A stretch of 64,000 bases of DNA from positions 1 through 64,000 of the forward strand of contig CAZWBA010000007.1 in NCBI GenBank assembly GCA_964631955.1, written 5' to 3'. Of the stretch, positions 8,596-18,056 are shown piece after piece. The translations under genes and the position numbers were made by a program. Each line of letters starts with the position of its first letter. Positions within the stretch are counted from its first letter, which is position 1. This DNA is from CAMLJR01 sp964631955. Its GTDB lineage: Bacteria > Pseudomonadota > Gammaproteobacteria > Pseudomonadales > CAMLJR01. The notes under the pieces are model-generated. The model was given only the letters and a program-made list of their open reading frames with translations. It was not told the origin of the DNA and did no database searches.

Positions 8596-11500
8596 CTATC
8601 TGCCCGCTGCCAGTTCGTGCCCTATCTGCTGCCAGAGATCGCGAAGCCGCTTGATCGAGACGGGCTCCAGCGTACGCAGCCCCTGCGCAAACAGCGACAC
8701 GCGCAATTCTTCGAGCAGCCAGCGATAGCGATTGAGCGATTCCGACTCCACCGCGTACTCGGGTTGCTTCTGCCATAAATCCAGCAATTGTTTTTGCAGC
8801 GGCATCAAATCGCGACTCAATTCGCGGTCGCGCGCGAAGAAACCGCGCAGTTTTTCGATACGCTGCACGATCGCCTGCAGATAGCGCGGATAATGCTGCA
8901 ACCATTGCCACGGCGTATCGGCAATAAAATGCGGTTTGAATAATTGCGCGAGTTGTCGATCGATATCCGCAAAGGCTTCATCCCACGAGTCCACCTTGTT
9001 GCGCTGCAGATTGCGGATGTGCGCATACTGCTGCGCGACACCGGTCAGCAGCTTTTCATAGCGCTGCGCGACCGCAACGATCCCGGCTTTGCTTTTTTCC
9101 AGCCGCTCATCGAACTCGGCTTCGCTGCGTGGCAATTCGCGGCCCTCGATAAACAATTCGCGATAACTCGCTTCGATAATTTCCTCGATCCACTGCTCGC
9201 GCTTTTGATCGATGCCGACAAACTGCAAGCTGAGTGCATTGCCGCGCAATAATTCCTTGCGCAGATATTTCAGGGTCGAAGCGGTTTGCAGCTGCAATAA
9301 GCGAATCACACCGCGCTCGCTTTGCTGCCGGGCAGCGGCTGGTGTTTCCAGCAATCTGATCGCAACGCTGTCGCGCTCATCGACGAGCGCCGGATACGCG
9401 GTAACCGTCACCCCCGCCTGATCGAACCGGTAAGATGCGGGCAATTCGCCGAAATCCCATTTTTGCAGCGCGACCCGCTGAAAACCGTGCGTCACCTCGC
9501 GCTGTAAACTCTGCTGCATCGGTGCACGCAAACGCTGTTTGAGTTCGGCGAGATCGCGGCCCTCGCCGAGCAGCTCCCCCCCGGCGTCCACGACGCGAAA
9601 ATTCGCGCGGTAAAACGGATCCAGCTCTTCACTCTGCCACGCGGCCGGCGGAATTTTTTCGCCGTGCGGCGCAACCAGCTCGCCAATGGTTTCCGTGAGT
9701 GATCGATCGCAGGCGTGCAGCTGCGAAAAAATCCGATTCACCGTTTCAGGAATCGGCACGAATTGTTTGCGCCACTGCTTCGGCAATGTCTTGAGCAAGG
9801 CAATACATTTTTCGCGCAGCAGACCCGGTACCAGCCAGTCGAAATAATGTTCGGGCACACGGTTCAGCAATGCGATCGGCACGATCACATTGACACCATC
9901 CTGCACATGCCCCGGCTCGAAACGATACTGCAACTGCAGCGACATATCGTCGAACGCGATGTGATCGGGAAATTGCGCTTCGGTAATCGCCTCGGCCGCG
10001 TGACGCATCAGGCGCTCACGCGCAACGAACAATAACGCCGGGTCTTTTGCTTCTGCACGCTTGCGCCATTGCTCGAATTGCGCAGCAGTGGTGATATCGG
10101 CGGGAATACGTTCGTCATAAAAACGAAACAGCTCCTCCTCGTCGGCGAGAATATCGCGCCGGCGCGCCTTCTCCTCCATGCTCTCGATATCGGCGATTAT
10201 TTGCCGGTTGTGCAAAAAGAATTCCGCACGCGTCCGATAATCGCCGGCGACGAGGGCGCTGCGAATAAAAATCGCGCGCGCCTGTACAGGATCGATCGCG
10301 CCGAAATTCACGCGCTGCTTATCGCTGACCGTGAGGCCATAGAGCGTTACCGTTTCGAGCGCGACCACGCGGCCGCTTTTCGCGTGCCAGTGCGGCTCGC
10401 TATGGCGACGCTTCAGCAAGGACTCATTGATACCGAGCGTCCACAACGGGTCGATCGAAGCTACCGTGCGCGCATACACTTGCGATGTTTCGACAATCTC
10501 TGCCGCAACGATCCATTTGGGATTTTTTTTGAATAATGATGAGCCGGGAAATATACGCAGCTTGCGATGACGCGCGCCGAGATATTCACGCTTCTCGTCG
10601 AGGGTCGCAATATGGCTCAGCGAGCCGGCCAGAATGGCGCGATGTATTGCCTCGTAATTCGCAACCTCATTATTTTCACGCCAGCTCAGTTCAGCACAGG
10701 CGAGCTTGAGCTGATGATGCACCTCGCGCCATTCGCGCACGCGCAAATAAGAGAGAAATTCGCGCTCGCACAGTTTTCGAAACTGGTTCTGACTGAGCGC
10801 CTGACGCTGCTCTTCCAGATAATTCCAGAGTTTGATGTAGGCGATGAAATCCGATTCGGTATCGTGGAAACGCCGATGCATTTCATCGGCTGCCTGCTGT
10901 TTATCCGCCGGGCGCTCGCGCGGATCCTGAATGCTGAGTGCAGCGGCGATAATCAGTATTTCGCGCAGACTGCGCAGCTGATTCGCCGCCAGCAACATGC
11001 GCGCGATGCGCGGATCGACCGGCAGGCGCGCAAGCTGCGAACCGAATGCCGTCAGCGATTTGCGTTCTTTGACTGCGCCCAGCTCTTCGAGCAGCAAAAA
11101 GCCATCGCCGATCTGGCGCGCATCGGGCGCATCGACAAACGGAAATTCATCGACAGCGCCAAAACGCAGTGCGAGCAATTGCAGAATCACCGATGCCAGA
11201 TTCGTGCGCAGAATTTCCGCGTCGGTGAAATCGGCGCGCTGTGCAAATTCCAGTTCCGAATACAGCCGCACACAGATGCCGGGACCGATGCGCCCGCAAC
11301 GGCCCTTGCGCTGTTCGGCGCTGGCTTTTGAAATCGGCTCGATCGGCAGACGCTGCAATTTCGAACGCACGCTATAGCGCGAAATACGCGCCAGACCACT
11401 ATCGATCACATAACGAATACCGGGAACCGTCAACGAAGTTTCCGCGACATTGGTCGACAGCACCACGCGGTTACCGCGACGCTTGCCGATATCGAATACA

Positions 11501-12561
11501 CGCTGCTGCTCGCTCAAGCTCAGACGCGCGTACAGCGGAATGATGTCGAGATGCGGCACCGCGCTTTTTCGCAACTGCAATGCCGTTTCGCGAATTTCCC
11601 GCTCGCCCGGTAAAAATACGAGCACGTCACCCTGCAATCCTCCGCGCCCGCTCGCCAGCTCGGCGATTGCAGCATCGATTGCCGCAGGCAGATCGGGTTC
11701 GGTAACTAATTCTTCAACGGGGCGATAACGTACCTCGACTGGAAACGTGCGGCCTTCGATATTGATGACAGGCGCATCGCCGAAATGTTTTGAAAAAGTT
11801 TCGACATCGATCGTTGCCGAAGTAACGATTACTTTCAGATCGGGGCGGCGCGGTAATAATTGTTTTAGATAGCCGAGCAGAAAATCGATATTGAGACTGC
11901 GCTCGTGCGCTTCGTCGATGATGAGCGTGTCGTAGCGATTGAGAAAACGGTCGTTTTGAATTTCCGCCAGCAGAATACCGTCGGTCATCAGCTTGATGTA
12001 ACTGTTATCGCCGACGATTTCACTGAAACGCACCTGATAGCCGACGGCACCGCCGAGCGGCGTTTTTAATTCGTCGGCGATACGCGCGGCGACGGTGCGC
12101 GCAGCCAGGCGACGCGGTTGCGTATGACCGATCAAACCGCGCGAGCCGCGTCCGAGTTCAAGACAGATTTTTGGAATTTGCGTCGTCTTGCCCGAACCCG
12201 TTTCGCCGGCAATGACGACAACCTGATGCTCGCGAATCGCATGCGCGATCATTTCGCGCTGCGATGAAACCGGCAGTGCCTCGTCGAATTCGAGCACGGG
12301 TCTCTGCGCCAGACGCTGCTGCACACGCTCGCACGATGCCGCGAGATCGTTGCGTAAATCATTCAACGCAGCATCGATCGTTTTATCCGCGTGCGCCTGT
12401 TCGCTCAGCGTCTGCCAGCGCCGCCAGAATTTATGACGATCGTTTTGCCAGCATTGGTCGAGCAACGGGCGTATCGCGGCGAGCGCGGGCGGCACCGGAC
12501 CGTTGCTACGGTGACGCGGGCGCGATGATCGATTCGATGAAGGAGAATGTTTTGATGGCAC
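8596..12561 (-). CDS. hrpA: ATP-dependent RNA helicase HrpA
   Basis: This large DEAH-box helicase of 1321 residues has the normal HrpA length. The Walker A motif GETGSGKTT is at residues 119-127 and DEAH at 216-219, followed by the SAT motif, a helicase C domain, HA2 and OB-fold domains and the long HrpA-specific C-terminal domain. The E. coli enzyme rescues stalled ribosomes and processes mRNA. The start codon is GTG at 12561. No strong ribosome-binding site is visible. Confidence 0.96.
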   Translation of the reverse strand: MPSKHSPSSNRSSRPRHRSNGPVPPALAAIRPLLDQCWQNDRHKFWRRWQTLSEQAHADKTIDAALNDLRNDLAASCERVQQRLAQRPVLEFDEALPVSSQREMIAHAIREHQVVVIAGETGSGKTTQIPKICLELGRGSRGLIGHTQPRRLAARTVAARIADELKTPLGGAVGYQVRFSEIVGDNSYIKLMTDGILLAEIQNDRFLNRYDTLIIDEAHERSLNIDFLLGYLKQLLPRRPDLKVIVTSATIDVETFSKHFGDAPVINIEGRTFPVEVRYRPVEELVTEPDLPAAIDAAIAELASGRGGLQGDVLVFLPGEREIRETALQLRKSAVPHLDIIPLYARLSLSEQQRVFDIGKRRGNRVVLSTNVAETSLTVPGIRYVIDSGLARISRYSVRSKLQRLPIEPISKASAEQRKGRCGRIGPGICVRLYSELEFAQRADFTDAEILRTNLASVILQLLALRFGAVDEFPFVDAPDARQIGDGFLLLEELGAVKERKSLTAFGSQLARLPVDPRIARMLLAANQLRSLREILIIAAALSIQDPRERPADKQQAADEMHRRFHDTESDFIAYIKLWNYLEEQRQALSQNQFRKLCEREFLSYLRVREWREVHHQLKLACAELSWRENNEVANYEAIHRAILAGSLSHIATLDEKREYLGARHRKLRIFPGSSLFKKNPKWIVAAEIVETSQVYARTVASIDPLWTLGINESLLKRRHSEPHWHAKSGRVVALETVTLYGLTVSDKQRVNFGAIDPVQARAIFIRSALVAGDYRTRAEFFLHNRQIIADIESMEEKARRRDILADEEELFRFYDERIPADITTAAQFEQWRKRAEAKDPALLFVARERLMRHAAEAITEAQFPDHIAFDDMSLQLQYRFEPGHVQDGVNVIVPIALLNRVPEHYFDWLVPGLLREKCIALLKTLPKQWRKQFVPIPETVNRIFSQLHACDRSLTETIGELVAPHGEKIPPAAWQSEELDPFYRANFRVVDAGGELLGEGRDLAELKQRLRAPMQQSLQREVTHGFQRVALQKWDFGELPASYRFDQAGVTVTAYPALVDERDSVAIRLLETPAAARQQSERGVIRLLQLQTASTLKYLRKELLRGNALSLQFVGIDQKREQWIEEIIEASYRELFIEGRELPRSEAEFDERLEKSKAGIVAVAQRYEKLLTGVAQQYAHIRNLQRNKVDSWDEAFADIDRQLAQLFKPHFIADTPWQWLQHYPRYLQAIVQRIEKLRGFFARDRELSRDLMPLQKQLLDLWQKQPEYAVESESLNRYRWLLEELRVSLFAQGLRTLEPVSIKRLRDLWQQIGHELAAGR

Positions 12562-12602
12562 TGACTAAAACCGCTGGAATTTTCAAACGCGATTATACGT
12601 GC

Positions 12603-12660
12603 AAATCCCCCTGTCCCCCTTTAATTAAAGGGGGAAGCGAGCCGTGCGAGCGGGGGATTT
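12603..12660. repeat. compound inverted repeat (AAATCCCCC...GGGGGATTT), MITE/REP-like
   Basis: Outer arms AAATCCCCC (12603-12611) and GGGGGATTT (12652-12660) enclose an inner perfect palindrome with arms CCCCCTTTAA and TTAAAGGGGG (12615-12634). The element lies between hrpA and fadD, and its last bases form part of the fadD stop codon. Short elements of this general design are scattered in many bacterial genomes. It could also act as a terminator-like stem for fadD on the minus strand. Confidence 0.7.
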
Positions 12661-14338
12661 AAGCGGTCTTGGTGGCCTCGTCGCGCAACATGCGGCGCAG
12701 CACTTTGCCCACATTCGACTTGGGCAATTCCTTGCGGAATTCGACGTGCTTGGGCACTTTGTAACCCGTCAGCTGCTCGTGGCAGAAATCGCGAATTTCC
12801 TTTTCCGTGAGACTGGCGCGACGCGGCACCACGAAAACCTTCACCACTTCGCCCGAATGATCGTCGGGCACGCCGATCGCCGCGCACTCGATCACATCGG
12901 GATGACGACTGACGACATCTTCGACTTCGCCCGGGAATACCTTGAAACCCGACACCACGATCATGTCCTTGAGACGGTCGACGATCTTGATGAAACCATC
13001 CTCGCGCACGAGTGCGACATCGCCCGTGCGCAGCCAGCCTTCGGCATCGAGCACCTTGCGGGTTTCGTCGTCGCGCTTCCAGTAGCCCAGCATCACCTGC
13101 GGGCCCTTTACGCACAGTTCGCCGGGTTGATTGACATCGAGCGCGTCGCCGTTGTCATCGGCAATTTTAATATCGGTTCCCACCAGCGGCAGGCCGATGG
13201 TGCCGGGCTGATTGTTGGTGCCGGGGTTGACCGAAACAACGGGCGATGCCTCGGTAAGACCGTAACCTTCATAAATATCGGTACCGGTGATCTGCTTCCA
13301 GCGTTGTGCGGCGCCCGAGGTCAGGGCCATGCCGCCCGATATCGTCGCTTTCATTCTGTGAAAATCGAGCGCGGCAAAATCGTCGCGCTGGCAGAGCGCG
13401 ACGAACAAGGTATTCAGCCCGCAAAAACCCGTGACCGGATATTGCTTCAGGGTTTTGATGATGCTGGGAAGATCGCGCGGATTCGGAATCAGCACGCAGT
13501 GATTGCCGCCATTGAGCATGATCATGCTGAAGGTAAATGTATAAATGTGATAGAGCGGCAAGGGCAGCAGAAATACCTCGCCGGCATCGACGAGGCCGTA
13601 GGTTTCGAACATCGCCTTGCCCTGCAGCGCATTGGCCACGAGGTTGCGATGGCTCAGCATTGCACCTTTGGCCACCCCCGTCGTACCGCCGGTGTACTGC
13701 AACACAGCGATATCGTCAGGTTGCGGAGTCGCGGCACGCAGCGTCGCCGGATCGCCTTTACTCAGGGCATCGGTGAAAGAAACCGCCCCGGGGATATGGT
13801 AGGGCGGCACCATGCGCTTGATATAGCGCGCGGCGAAATTGATCAACGTGCGCTTGAACGGCGAATGCAGATCGGCCAGTTCGGTAACGATCACCAGACG
13901 CACCGCAGTCCTCGGCAGCACGCTCGCCGCGGTGCGCGCGAAATTCGCCAGCACGACGAGCGCCTTGGCGCCCGCATCATTCAATTGATGTTCGATTTCG
14001 GAAGCGCTGTACAGCGGATTGGTGTTCACCACCACCAGCCCCGCACGCATTGCGCCGAATAACGCGACGGGATACTGAATGAGATTCGGCAGCTGAATGG
14101 CGATGCGATCGCCGGGCTGCAACTGAGGTTGTTGCTGTAAAAATGCGGCGAAGCGACGCGACAGACGATCGACATCGCGAAACGTCAATGTGCAACCCAG
14201 ACTGCTGTAGGCGGGCCGGTCCGCGTAGGTTTTCAGCGCGGCATCGAACATGTCCAGCACACTGACGTACTGATCGACGTCGACATGAGAAGCGATACCG
14301 GCTTTGGCGCGCGCAGTTTCTATTATTGTTCTAAGCAT
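12659..14338 (-). CDS. fadD: Long-chain fatty-acid--CoA ligase
   Basis: This AMP-forming ligase activates fatty acids to acyl-CoA for beta-oxidation or lipid synthesis. The 559-residue protein is the usual FadD length. The phosphate-binding motif YTGGTTGVAKGA starts at residue 215, the adenine-binding motif is YGLTEASP, and the hinge region is GWLRTGDVALVREDG followed by KDMIVVSGFKVFP. The catalytic lysine sits in PKSNVGKVLRR near the C-terminus. Its stop codon lies within an inverted-repeat element. The neighbouring 160-residue protein gene upstream on the same strand may share its transcript. Confidence 0.93.
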   Translation of the reverse strand: MLRTIIETARAKAGIASHVDVDQYVSVLDMFDAALKTYADRPAYSSLGCTLTFRDVDRLSRRFAAFLQQQPQLQPGDRIAIQLPNLIQYPVALFGAMRAGLVVVNTNPLYSASEIEHQLNDAGAKALVVLANFARTAASVLPRTAVRLVIVTELADLHSPFKRTLINFAARYIKRMVPPYHIPGAVSFTDALSKGDPATLRAATPQPDDIAVLQYTGGTTGVAKGAMLSHRNLVANALQGKAMFETYGLVDAGEVFLLPLPLYHIYTFTFSMIMLNGGNHCVLIPNPRDLPSIIKTLKQYPVTGFCGLNTLFVALCQRDDFAALDFHRMKATISGGMALTSGAAQRWKQITGTDIYEGYGLTEASPVVSVNPGTNNQPGTIGLPLVGTDIKIADDNGDALDVNQPGELCVKGPQVMLGYWKRDDETRKVLDAEGWLRTGDVALVREDGFIKIVDRLKDMIVVSGFKVFPGEVEDVVSRHPDVIECAAIGVPDDHSGEVVKVFVVPRRASLTEKEIRDFCHEQLTGYKVPKHVEFRKELPKSNVGKVLRRMLRDEATKTA

Positions 14339-14361
14339 GATGGTGAATCCTCTTCCGGAAA

Positions 14362-14844
14362 TTAGCCGGCGTTGACCGCCTGCTGGAATTGCGCCGGATC
14401 GATGAACATAAGTTCCAGCGTTAGCTTGCCGGGACGGCGCGCGTCGAGTCCGAGAATGAGGATTTCGTCGCGCACATCGCCGCGATAGACCGCCGGAATC
14501 AGATAACTCCAGCGCCCTTTATCTTCGGTCACGAACACAGGCAGTGACTGCTTGGCCTTGAGCAGTTGTGCAGTGGCACCGAGCAGCTGCGCGAGCACAT
14601 CGCGAAAAGTACTGAAGTTGAGTTTGCTCTGCAGTTCACTGCGATCGAGGCGCAGGTCGACCGCGAGTTCGCTGCGATCCTCCATCGCCATATTGACCAG
14701 AAATACGCGATCGCCCTTTTCCAGCGCCTGATAGCGACGCTTGGCGAGCACGCGACTGCTATCGAAAAACGCCTTGTCGAGGATATTCGCGGCGATGGCC
14801 AATAATTGATCCTGAGAAATACTCTGCGTGCGATACAGCGCCAT
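14362..14844 (-). CDS. Conserved hypothetical protein, fadD-linked
   Basis: This 160-residue protein has no recognisable domain, no signal peptide and no cysteine. It is rich in leucine, charged residues and predicted helix, with a beta-rich C-terminal third. The frame is open 41 residues upstream, but that part looks like non-coding translation. The ATG at 14844 (MALYRTQSISQDQ) gives a natural start. It ends 23 bases before fadD on the same strand, so it is probably cotranscribed with it. The function is unknown. Confidence 0.65.
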   Translation of the reverse strand: MALYRTQSISQDQLLAIAANILDKAFFDSSRVLAKRRYQALEKGDRVFLVNMAMEDRSELAVDLRLDRSELQSKLNFSTFRDVLAQLLGATAQLLKAKQSLPVFVTEDKGRWSYLIPAVYRGDVRDEILILGLDARRPGKLTLELMFIDPAQFQQAVNAG

Positions 14845-15039
14845 ATCAGTCGCAAAAATCCGAAATTGAGGATGCGCCAGTCTAATTAAGACCCACCCGC
14901 TTTGCCACCCCGCCGCTCTGGCCGGTCGCGCACCACTACCATCCATCGGCCAGATGCCGAACAGCATTCCGCTTTTTTGACAAATGGGGGTTATCTGCCA
15001 TATTTCCGAGGTTTTGCAATTTCCATGAGGTTGTCGGTA

Positions 15040-16125
15040 ATGATGAATTGGAGAGCAATCGGCGCAGCGAGTGCGATAGCTGTTTTCGCCACTTTGAGCA
15101 CCGTAAGTTCAGCACAGGATATTCGCAGTCAGCAGGCAGCAATGGAAAAGGAACTGGCCGCGCTCAATCAGCAGATATCGGCCAAGCAACAACAGATCAC
15201 CGCGCTGCGCAACAAACCCTCGCCCGAGCAGGCCGAGGTCGCAGCCGCGCAGAAAGCGCTCGATACCGCCCGCGCGGAATTGAAAGCGGCGCCGGGTGCC
15301 GATAACGAAGGCAAGGTTCGCAACGCCGAATTCAAGCTGAAGCTCGCGCAGATCAAATTCGACAAGTCGAATAACGGCATCGAAGCGCTCAATGAAGATA
15401 TCGATCGCCTGAAACAGCAGGTCAGCGCCAGACAGCAACAGATCAAGGACCTGAGCGCGCAGAGCAGCGGACAGGCCCAGGCACAACAGCAGCAGAAACA
15501 GGCCGAAGAGCGCGCCAGGCGGCAACAGCAGGAACAGGAACTGGCCCGCGCCAAGCAGGAAGCCGAGTCGGCCAAAAATGAAATCGAACGCCTGAAAGCC
15601 GCACTGGCTGCAAAGGAAGCCACGCAGGCGAAAACGGCTCCGGCTACCGCTGCCGCGAGCGCGAAAGCACCCGAGCCCGCCCGGCCTGCCGCTGCTGCGC
15701 CTCAACCGGAAGCGGCAAAAACCCCGGCGCCGAAAGCCGCAGCTCCCGCAGCCGCGGCAAACACATCCGGCCTCATCAAGCTGAACAGTCAGGAGCAGGT
15801 GCTTCGCGAATTGCAGACCACCGCGCAACTCTCGGCACAGGCGACTCGCGGCGACAGCGAAACCGCGCTGATTCTCTACATGAAGCACCCCGGCGCCAAA
15901 TCGACCAACAAGGACAAATTGCCGCTGCGCGCGCTCGGCAACAATCAATATCGCGCAAGCACGACGGTGGAAGCCGGCGATTTTGAAATCGTCATCGGCT
16001 TCAATCGCTGGAATGTGCACTTCGCAGCCGATGACGTGGGCGAAATGACTTTCCTTTGCGATTACCGCGACAACAAGGCGCCGCGCCTCGTGATCTATCG
16101 CAAATCTCTTGAGGGCGGCGCCTGA
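15040..16125 (+). CDS. Secreted coiled-coil protein with Ala/Pro linker and C-terminal beta domain
   Basis: The protein is about 361 residues. A Sec signal peptide (about residues 1-24, ending VSSAQD) is followed by a long coiled coil rich in Gln, Lys and Glu (about 25-210) with repeated xQQQI patterns. An Ala/Pro/Lys linker (about 210-245) comes next, then a roughly 110-residue globular domain ending in LCDYRDNKAPRLVIYRKS. It is probably periplasmic or envelope-bound. The first ATG of the open frame is much earlier; 15040 was chosen because GAGG lies nine bases before it and the signal peptide begins there. No family is recognised. A terminator follows. Confidence 0.7.
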   Translation: MMNWRAIGAASAIAVFATLSTVSSAQDIRSQQAAMEKELAALNQQISAKQQQITALRNKPSPEQAEVAAAQKALDTARAELKAAPGADNEGKVRNAEFKLKLAQIKFDKSNNGIEALNEDIDRLKQQVSARQQQIKDLSAQSSGQAQAQQQQKQAEERARRQQQEQELARAKQEAESAKNEIERLKAALAAKEATQAKTAPATAAASAKAPEPARPAAAAPQPEAAKTPAPKAAAPAAAANTSGLIKLNSQEQVLRELQTTAQLSAQATRGDSETALILYMKHPGAKSTNKDKLPLRALGNNQYRASTTVEAGDFEIVIGFNRWNVHFAADDVGEMTFLCDYRDNKAPRLVIYRKSLEGGA

Positions 16126-16161
16126 GTTCTTTCGATTCGGGAAGTGTCAGAATGTGAATTG

Positions 16162-16186
16162 AGCCGGCGCAAGCCGGCTTTTTTAT
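16162..16186 (+). terminator. rho-independent terminator of the coiled-coil gene
   Basis: The stem AGCCGGC / GCCGGCT with a GCAA tetraloop is followed directly by TTTTTTAT on the plus strand. It lies 40 bases after the coiled-coil gene and just before the end of the convergent opp operon. Confidence 0.85.
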
Positions 16187-16195
16187 GCGTGCCTT

Positions 16196-16987
16196 TCATG
16201 CCTGTGATTTATTTACATCGAAATCGCGAGCGGATAACAGGCGCCGCGTAAATTCATGCTGCGGCGATTCGAACAGCGTGGCGGTCTCTGCCAGCTCCAC
16301 GATTCGCCCTGCTTTCATCACAGCCACACGATCGCAGAGATGCCGCACTACCGCCAGATCGTGCGAAATAAAAATCAGCGTCAATCCCATTTCACTGCGC
16401 AGGCGGGCGAGCAGATTGATGATCTGCGCCTGCACCGACACATCGAGCGCCGAAACCGGCTCATCGCAAATCAGGATTTCCGGCTCCGCGATCAGCGCGC
16501 GCGCCAGACCGATGCGCTGCCGCTGCCCGCCGGAAAACTCGTGCGGATAGCGCGACGCCATCGCTGCGGACAGGCCGACGCGTTCGAGCGCCTGCGCCAC
16601 GCGCTGCCGCATTTCCGCACCACTGAATTTTTTCGTTAGAAACAACGGCTCGGCAATGCTGTCACCGATGGTAAAGCGGGGATTGAGCGTCGCATACGGA
16701 TCCTGAAAGACCATTTGCAGGTGCGTCGACCAGCGCTGGAAGTCGGCGCGCCGATAAATACGCGGCAATTGTTCATTCCGGTAGTAAACGGTCCCTTCCG
16801 TTTTATCGTGCAGCCCGAGCAGCAAACGGCCGAGCGTCGATTTGCCCGAGCCGCTTTCGCCGACGATACCGAGTGCCTGCCCCGGAAAAATGGCGAGATT
16901 CACATCGCGCACCGCCCAGAATTCCTCGCGACCCGGCAGCTCGAAACGCCTGCCCAGATTTTCGCAGCGCAACAACACCTCATTCAT
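16196..16987 (-). CDS. oppF: Oligopeptide ABC transporter ATPase OppF
   Basis: This is the second ATPase subunit of a peptide importer, 263 residues long and cytoplasmic. The Walker A motif is GESGSGKSTLGR, the ABC signature FSGGQRQRIGLARAL and the Walker B ILICDEPVSALD; the switch His lies in FISHDLAVV. It is somewhat shorter than many OppF proteins because the C-terminal iron-sulfur or zinc region is missing. The start overlaps the oppD end by eight bases. It is the last gene of the oppABCDF operon. Confidence 0.92.
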   Translation of the reverse strand: MNEVLLRCENLGRRFELPGREEFWAVRDVNLAIFPGQALGIVGESGSGKSTLGRLLLGLHDKTEGTVYYRNEQLPRIYRRADFQRWSTHLQMVFQDPYATLNPRFTIGDSIAEPLFLTKKFSGAEMRQRVAQALERVGLSAAMASRYPHEFSGGQRQRIGLARALIAEPEILICDEPVSALDVSVQAQIINLLARLRSEMGLTLIFISHDLAVVRHLCDRVAVMKAGRIVELAETATLFESPQHEFTRRLLSARDFDVNKSQA

Positions 16988-18056
16988 GCGCAGGCTCGCC
17001 CCTATTTTTTCGGCACTCCGGATGCAACAACCAGCAGCGAGCGGTATGCGCAGCGGCAGTCGTGTCCGTCATATCAGTCGCGTCAACCGCAAACGCTGGC
17101 GGCGATTGCATCGTGCAGATTTTCATTGCATGCGCACAGCGCGGCGCAAAACTGCAACCGCTCCACTGTCGCGACAAATCGGGCGGCGTGCCGGGAATTG
17201 CCATCAATTCATTTCGCTCGCGGGTTTCACGATACCCGGTTCCTTCACCACTCGCCTGCGCGTCAGACTCTAACGAAGGCACTGCGGCGCGCAGCCCCTG
17301 CGCGTAAGGATGTGCAGTGGCTGCGAATAATTTTGCGACCGCACTCTGCTCGACAATTTCGCCGGCATACATCACCGCGACACGATCGGCCATCTGCCCG
17401 ACGATACCGAGATCGTGCGTGATGAGCAGACAAGCCATATGACTTTCGCGCCGCAATTCATCGAGCAACAGCAACACCTCTTTTTGCACGGTGACATCGA
17501 GCGCTGTGGTCGGCTCGTCGGCGATGAGCAGTTTCGGCCCGCACGCCACCGCCATCGCAATCATCGCGCGCTGCAGCATGCCGCCGGACATTTCGAACGG
17601 ATATTGCCGCGCACGTGCCGCGGCATCGGCGATGCGCATGCGATCGAGCAATTGCACGGCGCGCTGCTGCGCGGCATGTTTCGAAAGCGCGCGATGGGCC
17701 CGCAGCACTTCCGCGATCTGATCGCCGATACGCATGCCGGGGTTGAACGACGACATCGGATTCTGAAACACGAAGCCGATTTGCGCGCCGCGAATGTCAT
17801 TCCATGCCGCTTCGCTGCAATCATTGAGGCGTACACCGCTGAATAAAATCTCGCCGCAAAAAATGGCTGCATTATTCGGCAGCAATCCGGCGATACTCAT
17901 CGCTGTCATCGATTTGCCGCAGCCCGATTCACCGACCAGCGCCAGCGTCTCGCCGGCATTTATCGTTAAGTCGACACCGCGCACTGCGTGCACATCGTTG
18001 CGCGGCGTGCGGATCGAAACGTGCAGATCGCGCAATTCAAGCAGCGGCGACGTCAC
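16980..18056 (-). CDS. oppD: Oligopeptide ABC transporter ATPase OppD
   Basis: This 358-residue ATPase pairs with OppF. The Walker A motif is GESGCGKSMTAM, the signature EMSGGMLQRAMIAMA and the Walker B LLIADEPTTALD. The C-terminal oligopeptide/dipeptide domain contains the cysteine region CSFAPRCAHAMKIC, which in related ATPases can bind an iron-sulfur cluster. The start is a GTG at 18056 overlapping the oppC stop by four bases, so translation is probably coupled. Confidence 0.92.
   Translation of the reverse strand: MTSPLLELRDLHVSIRTPRNDVHAVRGVDLTINAGETLALVGESGCGKSMTAMSIAGLLPNNAAIFCGEILFSGVRLNDCSEAAWNDIRGAQIGFVFQNPMSSFNPGMRIGDQIAEVLRAHRALSKHAAQQRAVQLLDRMRIADAAARARQYPFEMSGGMLQRAMIAMAVACGPKLLIADEPTTALDVTVQKEVLLLLDELRRESHMACLLITHDLGIVGQMADRVAVMYAGEIVEQSAVAKLFAATAHPYAQGLRAAVPSLESDAQASGEGTGYRETRERNELMAIPGTPPDLSRQWSGCSFAPRCAHAMKICTMQSPPAFAVDATDMTDTTAAAHTARCWLLHPECRKNRGEPAHE

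Noticed and set aside
12644..14062. 472-codon open frame antisense to fadD
   Set aside because: It lies fully opposite fadD, whose motifs are complete. Such long antisense frames are usual in GC-rich coding DNA with strong third-position bias.
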